NCBI GenBank assembly: GCA_017399885.1 | Contig: JAFQAU010000065.1 | Location: 1-32,711, forward strand | DNA length: 32,711 nt | Direction: 5' to 3' | Source of the DNA: Lachnospiraceae bacterium | Lineage (GTDB): Bacteria; Bacillota; Clostridia; Lachnospirales; Lachnospiraceae | Shown here: positions 24,212 to 30,527 of the stretch, piece after piece | How the letters are laid out: every line of letters begins with the position of its first letter | Position numbering within the stretch: position 1 is the first letter of the stretch | Position numbers and translations under genes: made by a program | Notes under the pieces: generated by a model | The model's input: only the letters and a program-made list of their open reading frames with translations | What the model was told of the DNA's origin: nothing | The model's database searches: none

Positions 24212-25475
24212 ACTTAGAATATATAAAATTCTTTAATCTTCTTTTTATGGATTTTAATAAGGAAATAATAAAATGGTACATTTTTTTACAAGGATAATCA
24301 TTAAATTTATCCCAATTAATACGAAATAGCCATTCATATTTATCAATATCTTTGATATTATTCTCTTTCATTCGATTCATGATTGGATAATAATAGGATG
24401 TAATTCGATATTGTGGAAGTAGCATTTCTATCATATGCTTGCGTTTGCATTTTTTGATACTTGCATCATTCCATACAAAACCAAATTCATTTGGATTACC
24501 GCCTTCAGATACAATTTCCAATATTGTTCGGTAACATTTCTCACACTGACAACAATTTTTACCACCTGAAGAAATCCAACAAACATGAACATTTGGTTTT
24601 TCTGTGGTATAAGGATAATTTACTAGGTATGCAATTTTATCCTGACGAGTTAATTCATATCCGTCGTGAATGGTTTGAGTATTTCCAAAATATACATAAT
24701 TATCAATAGTAGGATCACTTGCACATACATAGGTGCCTTTTTGTTGTTCTGAAAAGGAAGAAGCAATATAAACTTTTTCCATACCATATGCATAAGCGAT
24801 GGGTGCGCCATGGGAAATGATGGCGATTCCATGTTGAAAGTCGTGCCAATATTCATAGGGGGTGTTTTCTAACAACAAGGAAACCCCTTGTTCTCCCAAA
24901 TTGAGAAGGCGGCGGAATGAACTTTTAATAGGAAAATAAGTAAGTGAAAGCTGTTCAGCTACTTTTTTGTTAAAGTTATCAATAATTTGCCAGCCACTTG
25001 TGTCTGAAATATCAATATCAGCGCCCCATATAGTGAGTAAGGCAGGAGCCTCATCTACATGTCTATACAAGGTAGTATAAGCATCAACTCCACCGGAGAA
25101 GAAACAACCAGCATTTATTTTGCTTTCGGGTACATAATTTGATTCAGGCATTGTTTTGATGTTTCCCTGAAAGCATAAGGAAGGATACATTTGCATATAT
25201 CCCTGTTTTATTTCATCTACATGACTTAAGAAGTTTTTGTCTAAAGTATGCACCTCTAAAGTAGAATTTGTTAACCAAATGATAGGTAGTACGTTGCACA
25301 CAAAAGGAATTGCTATAATGCTATCCGGTATATTGGTCAATTCAAAGGTGTATTCAATAAAAGCTTCTTCATTTAGATTGAAAAAATGTTTCAAGGAGTC
25401 ACTAACTTCATAATGATAAATTACTTTGTTATTTACTTTTTCACATAAATTAAGTCGAATGTAATTTGATTCCAT
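24210..25475 (-). CDS. QueC-like PP-loop protein with zinc-type cysteine motif
   Basis: 421 aa. An N-terminal ~120-residue part without recognisable motif is followed by a PP-loop FFSGGVDAYTT (125-135), the ATP-pyrophosphatase signature, and a long HUP-like domain. Near residue 300 the cysteines Cys299, Cys308, Cys311 and Cys314 have spacing C-x8-C-x2-C-x2-C, which to my knowledge is that of the zinc site in QueC (7-cyano-7-deazaguanine synthase); Cys309 is extra. QueC itself is about 230 aa, so this is a larger relative. No other queuosine genes are present, so preQ0 synthesis is unlikely. An ATP-dependent amide, nitrile or thio-type modification of a sugar or peptide is possible. Its ATG overlaps the flippase stop by one base (TAATG), so the two are coupled. 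Confidence 0.7.
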   Translation of the reverse strand: MESNYIRLNLCEKVNNKVIYHYEVSDSLKHFFNLNEEAFIEYTFELTNIPDSIIAIPFVCNVLPIIWLTNSTLEVHTLDKNFLSHVDEIKQGYMQMYPSLCFQGNIKTMPESNYVPESKINAGCFFSGGVDAYTTLYRHVDEAPALLTIWGADIDISDTSGWQIIDNFNKKVAEQLSLTYFPIKSSFRRLLNLGEQGVSLLLENTPYEYWHDFQHGIAIISHGAPIAYAYGMEKVYIASSFSEQQKGTYVCASDPTIDNYVYFGNTQTIHDGYELTRQDKIAYLVNYPYTTEKPNVHVCWISSGGKNCCQCEKCYRTILEIVSEGGNPNEFGFVWNDASIKKCKRKHMIEMLLPQYRITSYYYPIMNRMKENNIKDIDKYEWLFRINWDKFNDYPCKKMYHFIISLLKSIKRRLKNFIYSK

Positions 25476-27022
25476 TAATTCTTTCCTTTCTTTACCAAAG
25501 CTAATTTGGATTTAAATAAAGTATTGACGATATATGAAAATTCCTCAGTTCTTCCATAGAGAAGTAATAAAACAAGATTTGGGAATATACAACATATAAC
25601 GACTTGTACAATAAATTTAAAAACAAGATTATTAATTGGAAGAAGGACACACAGTTTATAATTAATAAAGCAAATAAAGAAGCAAAGGCATAAGCGAATA
25701 ATATATCTTGTGTAATAGATTCGTGCACTTTTCTTAAATTGCGTTTTGAATAAAATCTGTGGTTCTTTCCACCAAGCATATACCAGACGAGCGATGATAG
25801 TAGCCAAAATAATTCCAAACATACCATAAAAATATCCTAGTATAAGGGATAGAATAAAATTAATAGAGGTAGTTACCATTGTAATATATTTGGTTTGTTG
25901 GAAAATACCAGTTGTTTCTCGAAAAGCCCACATGGTCTGCCGAATGTTACAGGTGTAAAAATTGATTACTACCAAAACAACAACAGGTAGTTCAATTAAG
26001 TATGATTTTCCATAGCTTAATTCAATAAAACTCTGAAAAAGTGAAATAAAACAAACAGAGCAGAAAGTAATAATCCAAAAATTAATTAATTCCATGACAT
26101 TAAAGATATGTAATTTTTTCGCTTCATTGTTTTCTTCGGAAGTCATTAAGTTACCCAGTGTTGCTTTAACAGAAGAAAAAACAATTGATACAAAAGAAAC
26201 AATATATGTTATTATCATGGAATAGTTGGAATAATAACCAACATAAATTGTTCCAACAAAAACAGAAATTAATATATTATCAACATTTCCTTGTAATACA
26301 GACCCCAATTTATAAAAGAATAATGCTTTGACATTTTGCCATAGTGCAGTTTTTTCATTTCGTTCCAAGTCTGATTTAGCTGTTTTAAGGAACGGGTACA
26401 TTTTCACAGTAATGTGGTTCATCAAAATATTATTGCCTAAATTAACAATAATGGCAACTAATAAATATAAGAAATAATTTTTGAATGCAAATAAAATAAT
26501 TAAGCGCAAGCAAAATATAGTAATTTTAGCAATATTAGAATATTTGTTTAGAATATAATTTTTCTGATCAGCTGACAATAATGTGGTTCTATATACGAAT
26601 AAATATGAAATAACAACCTCGGCTAAAGATAAACAATAGTATATTTCTAAATGTTCAAGTGGTTGTTCCAGCTTAACAATATACCTGAGAAATGGTATTA
26701 AAGCTATACCTATTAGTGATATAACACAGGCAATAGATATATAGATACGTTTGAAAAAGTTTATGTACGCAGCTATTTTTTCATTGTCATGATTAGCAAT
26801 AGGTTTATAAAGACTGTACATCATAGCAGTTCCCATACCCAAATCGGCGAGAGACAAGACTGCTATTATATTAGAAAAAAGTCCATTAATTCCTAAATAT
26901 CTGACATCCAGAATTTGGACAAAAATAACTCTTGAAATATATGCTAAAAAGATATTTAGTATATTTTGAAAAATAGACGAAGCTGCATTTCTTTTTACAT
27001 TAGTTACTCTTGATTCACTCAT
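25475..27022 (-). CDS. wzx: Wzx-type polysaccharide flippase
   Basis: 515 aa with about 12-14 predicted membrane segments. The N-terminus (VKRNAASSIFQNILNIFLAY, then VRYLGINGLFSNIIAVLSLADLGMGTAMMYSLYKPIA) is typical of the MATE/MOP polysaccharide transporter branch. Such proteins flip lipid-linked repeat units to the outer face of the membrane. The EPS operon at 1395-15776 has a polymerase and chain-length genes but no flippase, so this gene is the likely missing part, moved into the lasso locus. It is read leftward with the QueC-like gene. The ribosome site (AAGGTG) is moderate. An AT-rich TATAAT lies about 20 bases upstream without a clear -35. Confidence 0.92.
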   Translation of the reverse strand: MSESRVTNVKRNAASSIFQNILNIFLAYISRVIFVQILDVRYLGINGLFSNIIAVLSLADLGMGTAMMYSLYKPIANHDNEKIAAYINFFKRIYISIACVISLIGIALIPFLRYIVKLEQPLEHLEIYYCLSLAEVVISYLFVYRTTLLSADQKNYILNKYSNIAKITIFCLRLIILFAFKNYFLYLLVAIIVNLGNNILMNHITVKMYPFLKTAKSDLERNEKTALWQNVKALFFYKLGSVLQGNVDNILISVFVGTIYVGYYSNYSMIITYIVSFVSIVFSSVKATLGNLMTSEENNEAKKLHIFNVMELINFWIITFCSVCFISLFQSFIELSYGKSYLIELPVVVLVVINFYTCNIRQTMWAFRETTGIFQQTKYITMVTTSINFILSLILGYFYGMFGIILATIIARLVYAWWKEPQILFKTQFKKSARIYYTRYIIRLCLCFFICFINYKLCVLLPINNLVFKFIVQVVICCIFPNLVLLLLYGRTEEFSYIVNTLFKSKLALVKKGKN

Positions 27023-27095
27023 AATTCACACCTTATATATTATATTTAAATATTTTATTTGAATTTGGAATAGAATGAGTATTGCATACAATTTA

Positions 27096-27119
27096 AAATG
27101 GAAGCTATCGCTTCCATTT
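27096..27119 (-). terminator. Hairpin terminator after B1
   Basis: AAATGGAAGC (27096-27105) pairs with GCTTCCATTT (27110-27119), 10 bp, loop TATC. Read leftward it is followed by TTTTAAATT, a broken T run, so efficiency is uncertain. Its arms share ATGGAAGC/GCTTCCAT with the hairpin at 24189-24211. Confidence 0.68.
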
Positions 27120-27121
27120 AT

Positions 27122-27403
27122 TTAGCAATTCTGTAATTCTATAAATCCATTTTGTTGCATCTGTGAGAGAAAGCCCTGAACAGATGTCATACAAGTATCT
27201 TCATCAACATCATATATTTCCATTAAGGAATTCTTTATTTCAGAAACGGTAATATCATTTGAAAGCATGTCCCAGATATCGTTTGCAGATCCTTTTAATA
27301 AAAAATATTTTCCTGTAGAAAAATCAATCATTACTTTCTCACCTGATAAGTCTGTAACATCTAGTTGCTTGATAAGGTGAACTTTTGTATTTTCACTCAT
27401 CAT
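27122..27403 (-). CDS. Lasso leader-binding protein B1 (PqqD-like RRE)
   Basis: 93 aa from the ATG at 27403 (MMSENTKVHLIKQ), with AAGGGA 8 bases upstream. The longer frame to 27472 runs into the promoter and is not expected. The sequence has the PqqD/RRE pattern: LSGEKVMIDFSTGKYFLLKGSANDIWDML (beta strands, then the conserved helix with x-x-I-W-x-x-L), then VSEIKNSLMEIYDVDEDTC and VQGFLSQMQQNGFIEL. B1 binds the leader and presents the precursor to B2 and the cyclase. It stands alone between its own promoter and a hairpin, separated from B2 and divergent from the ABC gene. It is the only RRE protein in the window. Confidence 0.92.
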   Translation of the reverse strand: MMSENTKVHLIKQLDVTDLSGEKVMIDFSTGKYFLLKGSANDIWDMLSNDITVSEIKNSLMEIYDVDEDTCMTSVQGFLSQMQQNGFIELQNC

Positions 27404-27443
27404 ATGTATTGTCCCTTCTTCTCTCAATTTTATAATCATGGAT

Positions 27444-27472
27444 ATTATATATGCTTTTGTTAAATAAGTCAA
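27444..27472 (-). promoter_or_regulatory. Near-consensus promoter of B1
   Basis: On the minus strand: TTGACT (complement of 27467-27472), a 17-base spacer and a perfect TATAAT (complement of 27444-27449). It lies 40 bases upstream of the chosen ATG, which also argues for the short B1 start. Best sigma-A-type promoter in the window. Confidence 0.8.
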
Positions 27473-27545
27473 TAAAATAGGAAAAAAGACTTATGAAACT
27501 TTGTAAGAAAAGATAGGATATATGTATGGATTTCTTTGGTGAATG

Positions 27546-27554
27546 TGATATACT
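27546..27554 (+). promoter_or_regulatory. Extended -10 promoter of the ABC-kinase unit
   Basis: TGATATACT (27546-27554) is an extended -10 element (TG-n-TATACT) 47 bases before the exporter start. No good -35 is seen. The A1 promoter has a similar TGATATGAT. Confidence 0.45.
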
Positions 27555-27601
27555 GATATGGTTTAAATAAGAAAAATAATAGAGAGATGAAGGATTGAGA
27601 G

Positions 27602-29278
27602 ATGAATAAACTAAAGAGATTATGGAAAGACAGAGGAAATCAATATCAATATGCCAAGTGGTTGATGCGATATGCAAAACCATATGCAGGTAAAATATCA
27701 CTCATGATGTGCTTTAATCTGTTAAGCACAGTGGTATCACTAGTAATGGTTACCCTATCAAAGCGCATTATAGATAGTGCAACAGCAGGAAACTCGTTCT
27801 TTATACTAGTTGGTGGCTATTTGGCATTGGTAGTTGGGCTTGAAGTGGTATCGGTGATTTCAACATTAATGAATGCAATGCTTACAGAGCGCTTTTCCTT
27901 TGGTATTAGGAAGCAAATCTATGAGAAGATTATTTGTTCACATTGGATGGATGTGAAGCGTTATCATACAGGTGATTTAATGACTAGACTTACCAGCGAT
28001 GCGGGAAATATTGCAGATGGTATCATAGGAACGATTCCTAATATTATTCAGTTGTTTATCGAATTGTTATTGGTATTTTTTACCTTGTTCAGTTATTCGC
28101 CTATTTTGGCAGTTTTTGCACTTATGATAGCACCTGTTGCAGCGTTGTCTTCCTTGTGGCTTGGAAGAAAGCTGAAAAAGCTTCAAGTAAAGGTTCAGGA
28201 GTCAGAGGCTGCATATCGTTCCTTTTTACAGGAAAGCTTGGCAAATCTTTTGATTGTGAAATCTTTTGCAAACGAAGAGTATTCTACCAATCGTTTGGTG
28301 CAGTTGAGAGAAGAGAGATTTCATTGGGTATATAAAAGGACCAAGATGGGTGTAGTAAGCTCTACTGTCATGTCTATGGCATTTCAGACAGGATATATAG
28401 CGGCATTTACATACGGAGCATTGCAGATTTCAAGAAAAGTAATTACTTATGGTACGATGACAGTATTTCTTACTTTGGTGAATCGAGTACAGGCGCCGGT
28501 AATGAGTTTGGCACAGCAGATTCCTAGGGTAGTATCCATTCTTGCATCTGCCGGACGTGTTATGGAACTTCAGGATATACCATTAGAGGAGAAGCTGGAT
28601 GAGCAGATTACAGCGGAACGTGTTGGAATTGAAGTGAATCAGCTTACTTTTGGGTACACAGATGAGACAGTGTTAGAGGATGTCTCTTTGCGTATTCAAC
28701 CAGGCGAATTTGTAGCAATCATCGGAGCATCGGGAATCGGTAAAACGACATTAATTCGTATTATTATGTCATTTATGAGTAAGATTGAGGGAAGTGTTAC
28801 TTTCTTCAATGAAAAGGGTGAGAAAGAAAAGGCTAATGCAGCAACGAGAAACTTTATTTCGTATGTGCCACAAGGCAATACGCTATTTAGTGGAACAGTA
28901 CGTGAAAATATCCGCATGGGCAATCTAAATGCAACGGAAGAAGAGATGTGGGAAGCATTGAAAATGGCAGCAGGAGATGAGTTTGTCAGAGGATTGCCAA
29001 AGGGGCTTGATACCGTGATTGGTGAACGCGGACATGGACTCTCAGAAGGACAGGCACAGAGAATCGCGATTGCAAGAGCGTTTGTCAGAAAGGCACCTTT
29101 CCTCATCCTGGATGAGGCAACATCCGCATTGGATGAGGCAACGGAACAAGGGGTTATTAAAGGATTGCAGCAGTTAAGTCCTAGACCAACCTGTCTGATT
29201 ATTACGCATCGTAAGAGTATTTTAGAGTATTGTGATAGAGAGATTACGATTGAGAATAAGAAAACGATAGAGGAATAG
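27602..29278 (+). CDS. ABC exporter of the lasso locus (fused permease-ATPase)
   Basis: 558 aa. The N-terminal half has six membrane segments of the type I exporter kind. The ATPase domain has Walker A GASGIGKTT (375-383), the Q loop YVPQGNTLFSGTVREN, signature LSEGQAQR (the usual LSGGQ with Glu), Walker B FLILDEATSALDE and the switch His in IITHRKS. There is no C39 peptidase domain at the N-terminus, consistent with leader removal by B1/B2 rather than by the exporter. It is the D-type exporter of lasso clusters and probably also confers self-immunity. The kinase gene starts 3 bases after its stop, so they are coupled. GAAGGA precedes the start. Confidence 0.93.
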   Translation: MNKLKRLWKDRGNQYQYAKWLMRYAKPYAGKISLMMCFNLLSTVVSLVMVTLSKRIIDSATAGNSFFILVGGYLALVVGLEVVSVISTLMNAMLTERFSFGIRKQIYEKIICSHWMDVKRYHTGDLMTRLTSDAGNIADGIIGTIPNIIQLFIELLLVFFTLFSYSPILAVFALMIAPVAALSSLWLGRKLKKLQVKVQESEAAYRSFLQESLANLLIVKSFANEEYSTNRLVQLREERFHWVYKRTKMGVVSSTVMSMAFQTGYIAAFTYGALQISRKVITYGTMTVFLTLVNRVQAPVMSLAQQIPRVVSILASAGRVMELQDIPLEEKLDEQITAERVGIEVNQLTFGYTDETVLEDVSLRIQPGEFVAIIGASGIGKTTLIRIIMSFMSKIEGSVTFFNEKGEKEKANAATRNFISYVPQGNTLFSGTVRENIRMGNLNATEEEMWEALKMAAGDEFVRGLPKGLDTVIGERGHGLSEGQAQRIAIARAFVRKAPFLILDEATSALDEATEQGVIKGLQQLSPRPTCLIITHRKSILEYCDREITIENKKTIEE

Positions 29279-29281
29279 AAA

Positions 29282-30178
29282 ATGTATTATTATCGAATAT
29301 ATGGAATGAAAATAGCAACAGATATGGAATTTCGTCAGCTCGTGGTGTGTGAGGATGAGCAACCGATAGATATAGAGGTGCTCGAAGGTACTATTTCGGA
29401 GGATATCTATGCGCAGGAGGGAAAATGCCAGTACTTTTTTGGTGAACAGCGTGGCTGGTTGATTAATAAGACTTGTTATTTGGAAACCACAGACGGTACA
29501 AGGCTAATCTATAAGTGTAAGCAGGGCGGAAATAGGATGTATCTTCAAACGTACATTTTAGGATATGGTATGTCCATGTTGGCGATGCAACGCGGCATGT
29601 TATCAATTCATTGTAGTGCCTTGGCAAACGAAGAGGGGGCGCTACTGATTGCAGGAGAGAGTGGCGCGGGAAAATCTACGGTCACTTCTGCTTTTTTAGA
29701 GCAGGGATATCGGTTGCTGGCAGATGATATGGCATGGGTGGAGATTACGGAAGAACAGACGGTGATGGTAAGACCGGCATTTCCATATCAGAAGCTATGT
29801 AGGAATGTTGCCATTGAGCAAGGATATGATCTGAGTGAGCTAATTTATATCAATGAAGAAAAGGATAAGTTTTTAGCACCTTATCGAGGAGAATTCCGAA
29901 CAGAGGCAGTTCGCGTAAAGGGATTTATTATGTTAGGTGTAACCAATGAGAATGATATTGTGTCATCAGAGGAAAAAGGAATAGAGAAATTTCAGATGTG
30001 TGCAAACAATCTGTTTTTAAGACATTTACTGGGACCGAATAAGTATCAGCCACATATTGGGCAGAAATGCATGAAGATGGCAGCAGGAATACCAATGTAT
30101 TATATAGGTAGACCAAATGGTAAGGAAACAACAAAACAAGTAATAGAAAAGGCCTTCGAGATTGTCGAAAGCCTGTAA
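29282..30178 (+). CDS. HPr-kinase-like peptide kinase (PadeK type)
   Basis: 298 aa. An N-terminal ~100-residue domain precedes an HprK-like P-loop: LLIAGESGAGKSTVTSAFLEQGY (Walker A 125-133), then RLLADDMAWVEI, the conserved acidic motif, and RPAFPYQKLCRNVA. A true HprK has different N-terminal and C-terminal signature regions, and this gene follows a lasso exporter. In the paeninodin system the homologous kinase phosphorylates the C-terminal Ser of the precursor; both precursors here end in Leu-Ser. I therefore infer that it phosphorylates Ser53 of A1 and Ser63 of A2. The next gene is convergent, with a shared terminator. Confidence 0.88.
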   Translation: MYYYRIYGMKIATDMEFRQLVVCEDEQPIDIEVLEGTISEDIYAQEGKCQYFFGEQRGWLINKTCYLETTDGTRLIYKCKQGGNRMYLQTYILGYGMSMLAMQRGMLSIHCSALANEEGALLIAGESGAGKSTVTSAFLEQGYRLLADDMAWVEITEEQTVMVRPAFPYQKLCRNVAIEQGYDLSELIYINEEKDKFLAPYRGEFRTEAVRVKGFIMLGVTNENDIVSSEEKGIEKFQMCANNLFLRHLLGPNKYQPHIGQKCMKMAAGIPMYYIGRPNGKETTKQVIEKAFEIVESL

Positions 30179-30200
30179 GTACATATTTTATAAAATATAA

Positions 30201-30232
30201 AAGGGTAAAGGAAAATAGCTTCCTTTACCCTT
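30201..30232. terminator. Bidirectional terminator between kinase and precursor A2
   Basis: A 13-bp stem AAGGGTAAAGGAA (30201-30213) with TTCCTTTACCCTT (30220-30232), loop AATAGC. A-rich DNA flanks the left and T-rich DNA the right. It serves the convergent kinase and A2 genes. Confidence 0.85.
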
Positions 30233-30246
30233 ATTTCTTTGCTTTA

Positions 30247-30438
30247 TTAGCTTAATGTATCTTCGGATGGTGTGTCATTACCGCTGTTGTTGCTGTTGCC
30301 GCCACAACTTCCGCCAAACCAACCGGAGACTCTTCCATCACCAAGATATCCGCCGTCCCACTTAAAATCTAAAGACCACTCATGTGCGGTTTCGCTAATT
30401 TCTAATTCTGCCATTGCAGGTGCTTTCCATTTTTTCAT
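30247..30438 (-). CDS. Lasso-like RiPP precursor peptide A2 (63 aa)
   Basis: Read leftward, with AGAGG 7 bases before the ATG. The leader MKKWKAPAMAELEISETA (1-18) fits the lasso leader: Trp4, Pro7, Leu12-x-Ile14 and Thr17 at -2. The inferred core begins HEWSLDFKWDGG, is long (45 residues) and rich in Gly/Ser/Asn with a single Cys (GGSCGGN), and ends PSEDTLS. Asp28 is +10 after Thr-Ala and is followed by Gly, exactly as in A1. The first core residue would be His, or Glu20 if a 9-residue ring to Asp28 forms; Gly, Ala, Cys or Ser is usual. The C-terminal Ser suits the kinase encoded next door. It follows cyclase C2 by 89 bases. Confidence 0.83.
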   Translation of the reverse strand: MKKWKAPAMAELEISETAHEWSLDFKWDGGYLGDGRVSGWFGGSCGGNSNNSGNDTPSEDTLS

Positions 30439-30473
30439 ATTAGTACCTCTTTCCTATGTTCTTTACAAATAAA

Positions 30474-30502
30474 AGTATAGGATAAAAGATACAGAAAGTA
30501 AA
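30474..30502 (-). promoter_or_regulatory. Promoter of precursor A2
   Basis: On the minus strand: TTTACT (complement of 30497-30502), a 17-base spacer and TATACT (complement of 30474-30479), 35 bases before the A2 ATG. The distance matches that of the A1 promoter. It would allow A2 to be made in excess of C2. Confidence 0.65.
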
Positions 30503-30527
30503 CAAAAATAACAAAAATGATAGACTT

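Noticed and set aside
24127..24213. N-terminal extension of the GH5 protein
   Set aside because: No ribosome site at the far ATG, and it would run through the terminator of the neighbouring unit; the ATG at 24126 has GGAG and a clean signal anchor.
27404..27472. N-terminal extension of B1 to the ATG at 27472
   Set aside because: It overlaps a near-consensus promoter for the same gene and lacks a ribosome site.
28696..29106. 136-aa leftward frame inside the ABC exporter gene
   Set aside because: Antisense to the ATPase domain, whose motifs are intact on the other strand.
29282..30178. Housekeeping HPr kinase/phosphorylase of carbon catabolite control
   Set aside because: It follows a lasso exporter by 3 bases, has an unlike N-terminal domain, and targets with C-terminal Ser are encoded nearby.
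30272..30472. 66-aa rightward frame opposite precursor A2
   Set aside because: Antisense shadow of A2 with a Pro/Leu-rich composition and no ribosome site.
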